From assembly GCA_038501785.1 (NCBI GenBank), contig JBAMJR010000040.1:4871001-4935000 (forward strand): a stretch of DNA of 64,000 nt, read 5' to 3'. The notes under the pieces are model-generated. The model saw only the letters and a list, made by a program, of their open reading frames with translations, was not told where the DNA came from and did not search any database. Positions 53,091 to 64,000 of the stretch are shown here, piece after piece; within the stretch, counting starts at the first letter, position 1, and every line of letters begins with the position of its first letter. The position numbers were made by a program, and so were the translations under genes. This DNA is from Myoxocephalus aenaeus. Its lineage: Eukaryota; Chordata; Actinopteri; Perciformes; Cottidae.

Positions 53091-53104
53091 CTGCCCTCTA
53101 GTGG
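53091..53104 (-). promoter_or_regulatory. CTCF-consensus site, reverse
   Basis: The minus strand reads CCACTAGAGGGCAG, a full match to CCASYAGRKGGCAS, about 72 bp upstream of the DFFB start codon. It points towards the forward site at 45939. Confidence 0.55.
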
Positions 53105-53159
53105 CCATGTCCCCTCACTGTCATGGGACGCGATCCTTCTAGTGCTGGAGGAAGTGTTT

Positions 53160-53690
53160 CTTGCAGGTACGTTAAACATACAAGGAATTTGACAAGTGCA
53201 TAACAATAAACATAGAATAAAACAATACAAATATAATACAATTAATACATAGTGCAATAATATATACATATGGCATAAACAAGTATATATTTTAAAATAA
53301 AAGTGGCAAGTGTAGTTTAATAAGAGAATAAAATATGTGTAAGGGGGGTTTGAAATTGTCCTGGGGATGTGAGAGTCTGAGTCAGTCAGTGGGGTTTTGT
53401 TGATGAATCCGACTGCAGCTAGGGAAGAAACTGTTCTTGTGAAGTGAGGTCTTGGTCCTGATGGACCGCAGCCTCCTGCTAGAGGGAAGGGCCTTGAACC
53501 GTTTGTGTCCAAGGTGAGAGCGGTCAGCAACAGTCTTCCTTGCCCGCTTCAGGGTCCTGGAGGCGAACAAGTCATGGAGGGACGGCAGATTGCAGTCAAT
53601 CACCCTCTCAGCGGAGCGGATGATGCCCTGACGCTGATGAGGAAGGACTCAATGATGGCAGTGTAGAAGTGCACCATCAGCTGATAAACA
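53160..53690 (-). mobile_element. CR1/L2-group LINE 3' fragment
   Basis: A minus-strand frame at 53603-53382 reads LPSLHDLFASRTLKRARKTV and LPSSRRLRSIRTKTS, the C-terminus of a fish LINE reverse transcriptase. An AT-rich 3' tail extends to about 53160. 5'-truncated; no target duplication confirmed. Confidence 0.75.
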
Positions 53691-54063
53691 ACATGACTGA
53701 AAACAAGTAGTTTAGTTTAGTTTAGTTTTTACAAGGCAGGTTGAACTTCTTCAGCAGTTCACTTGAATATATATTTCAAGTTTACTCAAAGTCCTGCATT
53801 CAAAAGTAAAAATTGCATAATTATCAAAACATTTATACAATCTTAAAGCAGGCAACTCATGCAAGGCACGACTTGCATGGCCCCATGTGGGGTCATATAA
53901 GACGGATATAGTGTGTGCTATTTATTCATTATTTGCATTATATTATTATGATTAATAGAAATAAATGAATCAGCTTGAAATTAGTTGGCCCTCTTTTCAT
54001 TTGGAGTTAGTAACTTTGACTCCACACTAGTAATGGCACTGGCTGGAGGGAAACTTATGTAGC

Positions 54064-54553
54064 ATAACGTCACCTTCCTGAAATAATGACCTAAGTCATT
54101 TTTTGACAAAAATGATTTTCTTGCCTAAATCATCTCCTCATGATACTGGACACCTCTGGTAAAATCGCCTACATCCTCAGTTGAACAGATCATGTGATTC
54201 TACCCCTATAGTATAATGACCTATGTCAAGAGTGTGACTTAGGCCATTTTATTTTGCTTAAGTCAAAAGACAATCTGACTTAGGCAATTTTACAAGCTTT
54301 TTAATATGGCATTTTGAAGCTAGCATTTAAGATAGCAATTTAGTTATCATTTTTGTCAATGAACATCTCACTCGAACATAATATTAGTAATCCTAACATA
54401 ATTTGACCGTTATTACAGTATTCCTGTTCCTGTTCCAGTATTCCTGTCTAGGGCAGCTTGTGCACCCCGATTACATTGGTATTTGTTTTTTGTGTTTTCT
54501 GAAAAACCTGAAAAAAATGACGTAGGCCATTATTTTAGGAAGGTGACGATAAT
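54064..54553. mobile_element. 490-bp MITE with 9-bp flanking duplication and motif array
   Basis: Flanked by TTATGTAGC at 54055-54063 and 54554-54562. The left end ATAACGTCACCTTCCTGAAA and the inverted right end (beginning ATTATCGTCACCTTCCTAAA) stay similar for about 45 bases. Inside, a TGACCTAAGTCA-like motif recurs in both directions, near 54087, 54120, 54166, 54213, 54235, 54257, 54277 and 54520. No coding frame. A 9-bp duplication suggests Mutator-like origin, though not proven. Confidence 0.7.
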
Positions 54554-55502
54554 TTATGTAGCTTGTATAAATGAAAGTAAAAATAATCCTGTGATATTTG
54601 TGGGGGCTCTGTACTTTTGCAGTCCTCTCAGCCACCATTGCATCAAATTCTGTAATGCATCCATCATATATGCTGATAGTGGCCTAACCTAAAGCAATAA
54701 TAAATAAAAAGCAGCCCTTCTCACTAATAAACTCACCCTTTTTATACTTAACCTCGACTGTCTGAAGAGCTTCTCATGAATGTCTATTTAGAGCATGCAC
54801 CTCCAGTATATGCAAGCATCATACTGCCTCGGATGTGTCTGACATGTTTGTCTCTCACAGAGATAAATCATTGTTGCAGGCAAACCATTTTCACACAGGA
54901 ATCCATTCTATTTCCCTTTTATCAAAGACACACTGAAGTCAGATAAAGCTGAACATTATTCTCCTTTAAATTTACCAGGCAGAGACGGGAACTCACATTT
55001 TGTCATAAAAAGGACCCCCGACCTTTTTCTTTCTTTTTCCTACGATGAAGCTGAAATGAGCTATTTGGGTTTTTTAGTGTTGTAATATTACTACTACGAA
55101 TAATGTTAATATATCTTTAAAAGAATATATTCATGTTATTATGATATGGACTATTCTAAACATATATGGTACTGAAATAACAGTAGATGTTTTTTTTTTA
55201 CTTTGTTACATTTAGGACATTATTAAAACTGTAGACCGGTATGGCAAAATTAACATTGCCATAGCAACTGATGCAGCGCGATGGGACATACCAAATGAAA
55301 GGTTGAGAGGGTTACATGCGAACCGTGTGAAATACTGTTTTGATGTTCAGCTTCGGGGTGAAAATGATTCGATGCATAAGTAACTTAGTCATATGTTACA
55401 CATATAATATTTGCATTTTATTTATGTATTGTGAAAACACTGATGAAATCACAGAGTTACTCATCTAACCCCTGCGCGCTCTGAGTGGTAGAATCCGATT
55501 TC

Positions 55503-55630
55503 AATATGGCGGCCGTGGATTTGAAAATCTCAACGGGTGGAAGAGATTCGCATTAACGCCTCTGTTTTACACCGTATTTCTAAATGTTTCGCTATGACGT
55601 CATCATTTTTAACACCAAATTAACAGGGAT
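55503..55630 (+). promoter_or_regulatory. NPHP4 promoter elements: YY1-like and CRE
   Basis: AATATGGCGGC at 55503-55513 matches the YY1 core AANATGGCGGC. TGACGTCA at 55595-55602 is a perfect CRE. Both sit within 130 bp of the first NPHP4 ATG. TTAACAG just before 55627 could instead be an acceptor for an untranslated first exon. Confidence 0.55.
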
Positions 55631-56226
55631 ATGGTGAAAACGGAAGACGTGCTGAACATGACGGACGGCTGGAAAGAAGTGTTTGAAAGAAGCCGTGTGG
55701 TTCCTCCGCCCAGCCAGACAGTGCGCCTGGCTCTGGACAACCACATCACCCAGTCCCACGGCTTCCAGCTCACCCTCAGCCGACTCACCGCAGCTCACCT
55801 CCCGCAGGTGACTGCTCACAGCTGCCGCCAAAATGCATGATAAAGACGTAGACACAGTTCCGCTCGTGGCAGAAGAAAGATGGTGGTTGAATGTACCTAA
55901 ATTCGGTGTAGTTTTTAAGTTAGAGTCATTATTTATCTACCCTATGATACAGACCCCTGTACTTTATGTACGTCACACTGTGTATGAAGCAAAGAGAAAA
56001 AGTGGTAAAATGAAAGGTGACCCTTCATTTTAACACCCGGCCAAGTACATTGACCTCTGACAAATAACCATGGCAGAAAGTTATGGATACTCTGTTTAAT
56101 TCGGTTGAGAGATAATTCACCAAACTCCACTTCAGTAAGTCTTGACCCATAATGTTAAGTGTCTCATGGAAATAAGAAACACTTTATCAGATAACTGAGA
56201 TTTTTTGTGTGGAGTTATAGAGTACG

Positions 56227-56302
<76 letters not shown>

Positions 56303-56609
56303 ATAATTCAGTTCTGGAGTGACACCAACTCATGGATGTCTTTTTTTCTGAGGAGTTGAGCAAAGTCAAATTGGATTAGAATTTAAGGTTTAATTTTTCG
56401 TACATGCAACATATTGTAGGGCGACGATGACCTGCGACTCTAATTTGGGTGTTTCCCCCTTTTAGTCCCAGGAGATGTCAGGAGGGGAACAAGATGTGAC
56501 CCACCAGATGCGAGTGACCCTGTTTGATAGAAACCACCAGCACTTCTTCGGGAAAACATGGAGGAGTCCACCCCAGAGGATGAAGAACAACAAGATCTCC
56601 CTCAACGAG
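55631..56609 (+). CDS. nphp4: NPHP4, nephrocystin-4 (first two coding exons only)
   Basis: Exons 55631-55807 and 56466-56609, both phase 0, with GT-AG borders. Two in-frame starts exist: 55631 (MVKTEDVLN) and 55658 (MTDGWKEVFERSRVVPPP). The second aligns with the human N-terminus, which has a short MND-W start and VPP soon after, and is preferred. The second exon reads MRVTLFDRNHQHFFGKTWRS and NNKISLNE, matching the nephrocystin-4 N-terminal region. NPHP4 works with NPHP1 and RPGRIP1L at the ciliary transition zone; loss causes nephronophthisis in humans. The expected next exon (LYFHTSLNHP-like) is not seen before 64000. Head to head with DFFB. Confidence 0.85.
56229..56300. repeat. (AC)36 microsatellite
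   Basis: 72 uninterrupted bases in NPHP4 intron 1, between the first two coding exons. Confidence 0.97.
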
Positions 56610-59600
56610 GTACTATCTTTACTATCACATAGAAATAAGGCCAGATGACACCCATCTGAGATGCACTGTGCGTTAGTTAGGTGTGTGGGCTCTATTTCAA
56701 ACGCCCCTCATTGTGTTGTTTTTTAGATTAGCAGTGGATTGATGGTTATATAGTAAAATCAATGCCCAGTCAAGCGTATTTATTTAGCGCAGACATTACT
56801 TAATTAAAGCTATCTCAAAGGCTCCACCACTCAAGGCTTTCAATTAGCACTGATGATTGGACTGCGTTCTTGAGAATGTTGTCAGTCTAAAATCGGCGAG
56901 TTACAAAGTGCTCCCCCCCCCCACCCAAAAAAAGAGATTCCAGTTGCATTCAACAAGTTTCATCTTATACTTGTCTTTTTTCTCACCATGCAAGTTGAGG
57001 AAGAGCACTTTTTATGTGAAGCATTGACTTACGAGAGTTATTACAGAGGATTTAATAACAGAAGAAAATGATGGATACAATACAGACGCAATGAAAAGCA
57101 GATCAATTGGTGATCAGGCAGTCCTCTGTTATGATATAGCATTTGTAACTGCACTATCATTATGTAACATGATATACTACATTTTCTGCAAGATTTGTAT
57201 TGAAAACCGTGTATAGATCAAATAAACGTTTGTTTTCAGCAAAGCCAGATAATGATAATGATACCTAAAAGAAAATAATAATAAAAAATGTAATTCATCA
57301 CATTGATGCAAAAAATCATACATTAATTCCCTGCAGTAGGTGATGAAACACAAGAAAAACAATTTAAACTTCTTTTTCAAACATAGTGCAAGAGTGTTTT
57401 TATTGGTCGACCGAGTTTAGTGTTCAATAAGGGTGGACTCTGAGCTGCCAATCTGGTTGGAGATCTCCCCGAAACAGGAAAACAGGAAACGCACAACTGT
57501 ATCAACCTCTAATCAGCTACAATCGGCTAAAACAGATGAAAACACTTGTGTGACTGGACCAAGGCTACAGGGGCCACTAACATGTCCTCGTTTACCTGCA
57601 CAAGCTTTGTGGCACTGAGGAAGTCTGTGTGCTCGGAGCGGTCGTGCTCGGCTTTGCATATCCGTGCATTTTTGGAGTGACCCGGTAAAACCACGAAAGC
57701 ATCTTGTTCACTCCTTTTCCATTGTGCAATCCTGGCAGACTCACATTTGCGGAGGCTTTTGGTGTGTTTTTCTCTATTTCAACTCAGCCCTCTCAGTTTT
57801 CACACTGCCTCTGACCAGATGTGAAAAAAGAAGAAGATTTGATTGATTTGCAATCGGCACGTATACCGGGTACAATAATTCAACACCGAGCCGGTTGCCA
57901 CCGCCGTGTTTCTGCCTCCTCCGAGGTGTTCGCAGATGCAACTAATTAGTTTCCTGCTCAATAAACACAAGTGAACAATAACAGACACTCTCGTCCTCTC
58001 GCTGTCGCTGTCATTACAAGTTTTAACTCTCCCGATCGACATGTTTTCGGCAGCGCCGCTAAGAACCGCCGCCAGATTGTGAGCAGCAGACGCATAAAAA
58101 CCCTGTGAGAAGCCCAGTGAATCCAAAATGGACCATTTGGCTCGACTGCAGCAATCAATCACCTAAAACGTCACAACTGAGTCGTGTGGAGGCTCTCCGC
58201 CGTGTACCGGTGACTCTGCAGCCCACCGAGGCATCCGAGCAGCACCGATGATGCAGTTTGTTAGTTTTACACGACAAAAGGTCGATGGGACATCAGGTAC
58301 ATCTGGTGCAATTCCATGTACTTACTGTCGTATTATTTCCGCTGCGGTTGAGACACTTGAGACTCACCGCTGTATTGTCTTGTAATTTTAAATGGGCTGT
58401 ACTTTTCCTCTGCGAGCCGGTCTGAACAAAGTTGGTCCGCAGATCCCGTCAGACTTCGGGGTTCGGAGTCTCACTTTGTTGCACTTCATCTCCGTACTTT
58501 TTTTTCCCCCCAATCATTGTTCTCCGAGTCGTTTTCCCCTCTGTAATCATCATTAGACAAAGGGGAACAAAAGAAACACCTTTTTGATGTCAAAGTGTGT
58601 GATGTACCCTTTGAAAGATGTGCTTTGATGATGAAATTTCCAATTGCTTCTTGAAAACGCTAAAGAGGACGTCGACAAAATGTTCGAAAGATAAAAAAAA
58701 TATGCCACGGATCGGATTATCTTCACGGTCTCCAGTATCGAGTTGAAAGGATCTCTTTTGTTTAACCAGGCGCCCTCTGGTCCGTCAGGTCCACACTGCG
58801 TTTGGAGGCCTGTTTCCTGTACAGGGGGGTCTGAGTTAAAATTTCCAGATTTCTTAGTAACCCTTTAGGAGACCCCACCAAATAATGTGTCCATACCACG
58901 ATTTAAGGCAAAGATGCACGACGCAACACCGTTGGTCAAGAACGCCGTGGGGTTTTAAGAACTCTGATGCATTGTAGTTGTAGTAAGAAGATTGTTTTAG
59001 CTAATGTAAGATGTGTTTGATTGATTCTATGCCATTCATTTAAATCCAGTAATGTACGGTAATGGAATAGTTTTTCAGTTTTTTTCCCTGTGCATTCAAT
59101 GGCAGCTTTTGAAAAGAAGTGTCATAAACTACTTTTTGGCATTTTACTCCTTTCAAAAGAATACTCTTCTTTTGCATATTTCTTTGTATCTAAAATGAAT
59201 TATACACGGTATCTGCTGTCCCCAGCTGCTGCGAAATGCATGCAAAGCTTCTGCTTCAGTTCATGAGATCCCCCGCAGCAACCGAAGGCAGCAGGACACA
59301 TATGTTGATGAAATCACACACAGCCCCTGAGAAGTGCCGCGCTCGAGAGCAGCGAGGAGCCGTCACGCACGGCCGCTCAACCGCTGCTCGCCTTCGCCGG
59401 AATCGCCCGAAAGCGACACCCCCCCGGCTGCCGCCGCGGTGTAACCACGCAGTCGTAGTGAGGCTTTATGGTCTGTAGGAAAAAAGGGAAACAAAGCCAG
59501 GAAGATTGCAACCAAAGTTGCAGCCAACGGGCCCTTTTTCACAGCAGCCGTTTCTGACATGTAATTGCGGGGTGAGCACAGGTGTGATTGATACAACTCA

Positions 59601-60586
59601 TAAAGGTCTCCATTCTGTTCGGTGTCGCAGCCATTACAGGGAGCCAGCATGCACAATACCAGGTGCCCCCAGCCCGCCTAACCTAACTGGTACAGGGCCA
59701 TCATCTATTTTTTCCAATCACACCTGTGTTTACCCTGCAATTATGTGTCAAAAATGGCTGCTGTGAACAGGGCCTGTTAAAGGATGTGTTGCTGCGAATG
59801 AAAGCAGGGAGTCTACACAAGACATCCAATGTCGGTAAACCACGAGAAATGGAGAGAAACGTTACTCTTTGTCATAATTAATTTGCAACCGTCAACCGCA
59901 ATCTCTGATTGTGGTGACTTATTATATTAAATATGCACGTTGCGCAGAGAGCAATCATTTCGTGAGTGGAAGGGGAGAAAGAATAAGGAAACGAGAAGAC
60001 ATCTTTGGGGATCTTTGGTTTTGATCTTCTGGGGGGATAAAAAACTTCCAGCAGCAAAGATGTGTCTCCTCAGTTATCTTACCCCATTCTGTATGGTAAC
60101 CAAAATCCAGAAAACCAGCCTCAAATACAAGACGAGCATCACAGCTGATGGCAGGTATTTTACATCTTGCTTGAGACACCCAATGAGGCACCCCGGCAAT
60201 CTCGCTCGAACCCCCGATCCTCCAGTCAAAAGAGGCAGTCGGCGCCAGCCAGAGGAGTTTAATGTGAAAGGGATCAACAGAAATGACTCCTCTGTGGTTT
60301 CTCTGACACGTGAAAGTGTGTCTCCCAGCGTCGTGTTTACCACCCCTTTTAAGTCGTGATGTTATTTTGCAGCAGATATCTGTGGAACAGCTGGGTGCCT
60401 TGTGTTCTCTCTCTCAATCAAACATCTTAAGGCCTCTGAACATCCTGGTTGGAGGCCAGTCACCCACTGCTTTATGATCGCGGCAGAGCGCCGCCGAGCT
60501 CCTCCGGAGCCTCCGATGTTGGCGGTGCCTGATCTGCTCACGGTGCGAGCTGTTGTGCGGGTTGTTTTTTGAGAAACTCTTTTTCG

Positions 60587-60616
60587 ATGGAAATAATACC
60601 GCGGTATTATTTCCAT
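60587..60616. repeat. Perfect 30-bp palindrome
   Basis: Each strand reads the same 30 bases, centred on CCGCGG with flanks ATGGAAATAATA. It has no spacer and could form a cruciform. Confidence 0.9.
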
Positions 60617-61831
60617 GGAAATCAGCCCGCCAGCTGTGGCTGATAAATGCAGAGTGTTGCAGAAGTCTTTTTCTTCTTCTTTACAGAGACACCAATGAGT
60701 CACAGCTATGGCACATTCTGACTTCCAGTTCTATCACCATCTGTTTTCTCTCCTTCCGTCTGCTTGATGTCATTTTGATCGAACAATCTCTCACAGTGTA
60801 TGGCCTCACTCTGATCCGCCATAATAGTCATAGCCTGGATAAACCCCCCCTCCACTTGGAATCCCAATAAGTGTCCAAATCCCATTATCCATCCTGGGTA
60901 ATAATATAAACCACATCATATCCCATCAGGATGATAAAGTGGGGTTGGCCTTCTCCGTGTCATGCCGCAAGAGCTGCACCAGCTTTTTTTTATTGGATTT
61001 GGCCCGATGCACTCGCATTTATGCTGGTGTTTATGAGTGGCAAATTGCTGTTTGATATCTAAATAATGTCAGAGAGGGGATCCTCTTTTCAGTTACGGGA
61101 GCACGGTGAATACCGCAAGACCCCCCCCCCCCCCCCCAGTCAGCCATGATGGATTGCTTTTAATATTGGGTGAAAAGCAAATATGCGCCGTGATTAAAGA
61201 GACAAAGAGGCAGCTCCCGCTAGATCTGTTTTCTTGCTTCGTCCCCGCGTATTCTTTATTCCCCCAGCAGAGGCGAGACGAGTCTCAACCGTGACGATGT
61301 CTGTTGCTTTTTGTGCCACTCCACGTTGTTTTTCAAGTTGTCAAGTCTGACTTATGAAGCTTTTATTTCAAGTCGAGAGAGCACATTTTGGGACGGTTTG
61401 TTTTTTAATACAATTTTGTAAAGGCTTTCATGGCTTTTCCAATCCTTTGAGAGCTGCTTTTATGTGTGGAATTCAACTTGTACAGCCCTATAAATGTTGG
61501 CCGTCTAGGTCTATTTGCTTGGATGTACAATTTAGGTGATTGTACATTTCCTTTGATTGGATTCTAATAATGTGGACGAACAATGCCATGTCATGGGCTT
61601 TTGTGTATATGGTTTAAAATAAATAATAATAATAATAATAATATATATATTTTAAGCAAAGTCAGTTTACAATCTGTAGACTAATGTATTTAAAAAACAA
61701 AAATCCTGGTCCCAAAGTCCAGTATGTCTTAAATCCCCTCAGTTGCTGGTTTTCTCACATCATGACTCAGATCGTTTGATAACTGTGTTTTTCCACAAGC
61801 TTGCTCTTCCTCGCTGTAGTGAAAGCTGTGG

Positions 61832-61845
61832 CCAGCAGAGGGCAA
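61832..61845 (+). promoter_or_regulatory. Near-consensus CTCF site
   Basis: CCAGCAGAGGGCAA matches 13 of 14 positions of CCASYAGRKGGCAS, in the NPHP4 intron. Confidence 0.4.
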
Positions 61846-63461
61846 TGTTGTGCTACAGACGGGTAGCACAGACGGAGGAGTTAATAGAGTGGAGAGAGGC
61901 AGAGAGAAATGTGCATCTTTCTGCATTGTCTCTCACTGTGATCACTCCCTGCCTTCACGGGGAGCCAGTGGTTTCTTCTCATATGTGCAACATTATCAGG
62001 CCGACAGCAGAGCTTTGGAGAAAAGGCCACGTTTTGTTCCTGTCCGTGCAACCTCTGTTTTTTCTAGGTCTCCAAATGCTGTTTGGTGTGACGTAGGCAG
62101 CACTGCACAGAATAAACTGGGAGTAACACACACACACGCACACAAATACATATTTTTTTATTTCTCTACCCTTTATCCTCTTGTCCCTTCTCCTAACCAT
62201 AACCTCATGTCTACCCGACCTTTTATGCTTACCTTCTAACCCCAACCCTAAACGAAGGAGCCCTAAAGCGGAGCACACTATCGTGTCTCGGTCCCCGTTG
62301 TGTGATTAAAAAAAAAAAAAAAGACAACAAAAAAGACCACCCCTCACCACCACGTGCACCTGCATGCGCACGCGCGGCCTTATTACATGACTTCAAAGCA
62401 CTGACGAGCAGAAGAAGACAGCGCTCCACCGATGGGAAAACATTTGAACATCAGTCACGCAATTCCTCCGCTTTTGTTTCTTGAATAGTTGTTCTCCAAA
62501 GAGCATGCTGGTTTTCAAAGTGAGCAATCCCGCGTGGTTCAAACTTCAGCTCGGAGTAATGAATGCACCCGGCAGTAGTCACACTCATCCTGCAGAGCAC
62601 AAGTTTCTCCTGAAAGCGTACAACAACGTTCCCAAGTTTAAGCTGTCAGGGCTGTGACGAAGCTACAGCTAAAGCCTCCATCCCTCCCGTTTTTTTCTTC
62701 ATGCTTTTCTAAAAGGAGACACACGGCACACGCAAAGCTCCAGAAAGGCTGGCTCAGCTGAAGAACAACTTCTCCTCTGACTCTGGTATATTTGTTGCTG
62801 TGTGCTATATTCACGTCGTTTGATTCATATCTATATCGTCGCTCATGTTAACTCTTAATGTAACACAAGAACATGATAAACTATTGGGGAATGAATTATG
62901 TTCCTCCCTGTTGAGAACCTTTTAGATGTTGTCAGGCTGATTACAAGCAAACGTCAGCCCATTGATCCAACCTGTAAGGCTTGAAAATGATGATGCTCCT
63001 CTGTTTGCCCCCCCTGGATCAGTCATTCCAAAGACTGGGTCGCAGGAGGCTTTATTTGCTGAATTTCTCCAATAGTCATTATTTAACATGTGTATCTGCA
63101 GTACACCTTTAAGCCACACAAGGGGGCCTGAATGTTCTGATTATTGTAGTCTACTTGTAACATTGAATCTAATACGAAAGCCTTGTGTCCACTCTTTTTG
63201 TTTAACTGAAAATAATGTGAGACGGTTGACTCTGCTTCAATGTATTTAGTCTCGCTTATAAAGTATTAAACATGGGTTCATGTTTTTAATAACACATGCT
63301 CTCGTAATCGATAACTCTTCAAATGGGCTGGTTTACCTATTTAAGATAACGTAAGGTGATGCGGAAATGGCAGTAAAATTTTTTTTTGTTCTCGCGATTT
63401 ATAGATGAGGCCTATTATGAATTTTGGTCACAATGGTTTGTCATTTTTATAGCATGATGTT

Positions 63462-64000
63462 CAGTGTTTCCCCTAGGTTTACTGCTTCGGGGGGGCGCGG
63501 CGCTGCGGGGGCGACGGCGACGACACCAACACAAACACTTAAAGTAATGGTTCTCAAACTTTTTCTGTAAATAACTTCATTTTGTGACTCCATCTGTGCT
63601 TTTATAAATAACAGAATAAAGAAAATTGCAATCACTTTCAAGTAAATCAGATTGCTCCATCAGACATTTTTTTATTTTTAAATTGCAATCACTTAGAACA
63701 ATGAAAATAAAGTTATATCTGTGCAAAAAATAACTAATATTTAGTTACTACTAAATAGCTCATTGTGGAAAACAATAAGCTATTTATTTTTTTGCCAAAC
63801 AAAACAGAATGAGTGCAGATATGTGAGCATCAGGTTGCATCAGTATTAGTGGAGCAGTGAGCCTCTACACATCTTTTATAAACGGGGTTGTAGATTTGAT
63901 ACAATTCATGCTCAACGTTGATCTGAGATCTGTTTTCTGTTTTAAGACACGCAGCAGCAGAAAGGACGTCACGGAGACTTCTGGCAAAGAGCCAAAAGTC
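63462..64000 (+). mobile_element. hAT-type element end, possibly continuing past the window
   Basis: CAGTGTTTCCCCTAGGTTTA at 63462 resembles the terminus of abundant fish hAT elements, followed by a typical G-rich stretch and then GGTTCTCAAACTTTTTCTG at about 63548. No opposite end is seen in the window, so the right limit is unknown. Confidence 0.45.

Larger units (their letters stand above)
53020..55630. other. Intergenic between DFFB and NPHP4 5' ends
   Basis: Contains a CTCF-like site close to DFFB (53091-53104), a LINE remnant (53160-53690), a MITE (54064-54553) and NPHP4 promoter elements (55503-55602). No protein gene. Confidence 0.6.
56610..64000 (+). other. NPHP4 intron, no exon recognised
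   Basis: Over 7.3 kb without a recognisable NPHP4 exon or another gene. GC-rich patches near 59340-59450 have no homology I can name. Holds a C-run (about 61121-61137), a (TAA)n patch (about 61621-61645), the palindrome at 60587-60616, a CTCF-like site and a hAT-like end at 63462. Confidence 0.6.

Noticed and set aside
58771..58784. CTCF-like site GCGCCCTCTGGTCC
   Set aside because: Matches only 12 of 14 positions and has no supporting context.
63900..64000. Possible third NPHP4 coding exon at the right edge
   Set aside because: The translation after the AG at 63951 lacks the expected LYFHTS-type segment.

Overview
The window looks like a piece of a ray-finned fish (teleost) nuclear chromosome. 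The evidence is spliced genes with GT-AG introns, long (CA)n and (TA)n microsatellites, and fish-type Tc1/mariner, hAT, Harbinger, L2/CR1-like and RTE/Rex-like repeats. I cannot name the species. All gene names come from reading translated exons against remembered vertebrate families. Exon borders were worked out by hand from splice consensus and reading-frame continuity.

Six protein genes are supported. From left to right: LRRC47 (minus, 3' end outside the window); CEP104 (plus, complete, 21 coding exons over about 33 kb, predicted 940 aa); a single-exon B3GNT7-like glycosyltransferase (minus); the C1orf174/UPF0688 homologue (plus, 3 coding exons, 192 aa); DFFB/CAD, the apoptotic DNase (minus, 7 exons, 342 aa); and the first two coding exons of NPHP4 (plus, running off the right edge). 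LRRC47, CEP104, DFFB, C1orf174 and NPHP4 all lie in human 1p36.3, so this is a conserved block with local inversions and an inserted B3GNT7-like gene. LRRC47/CEP104 and DFFB/NPHP4 are head to head; CEP104/B3GNT7-like and C1orf174/DFFB converge.

Functionally, CEP104 (ciliary tip, microtubule plus end) and NPHP4 (ciliary transition zone) are both cilium genes. DFFB cuts chromatin in apoptosis, LRRC47 is a cytosolic LRR plus B3/B4 protein, and B3GNT7 extends glycans in the Golgi. They are neighbours by ancestry and do not form one pathway.

Introns and intergenic spaces are rich in mobile DNA. The clearest are a complete Tc1/mariner element with a DD37E transposase and doubled terminal repeats (37158-38723), two hAT-type insertions with 8-bp target duplications, each hosting a nested element (1619-3052 and 9900-11120), a 490-bp element with 9-bp flanking repeats and an internal motif array (54064-54553), several truncated LINEs, one of which gave rise to a 24-bp minisatellite (32138-32449), and a probable solo LTR. 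From 56610 to the end I see only NPHP4 intron sequence and repeats.
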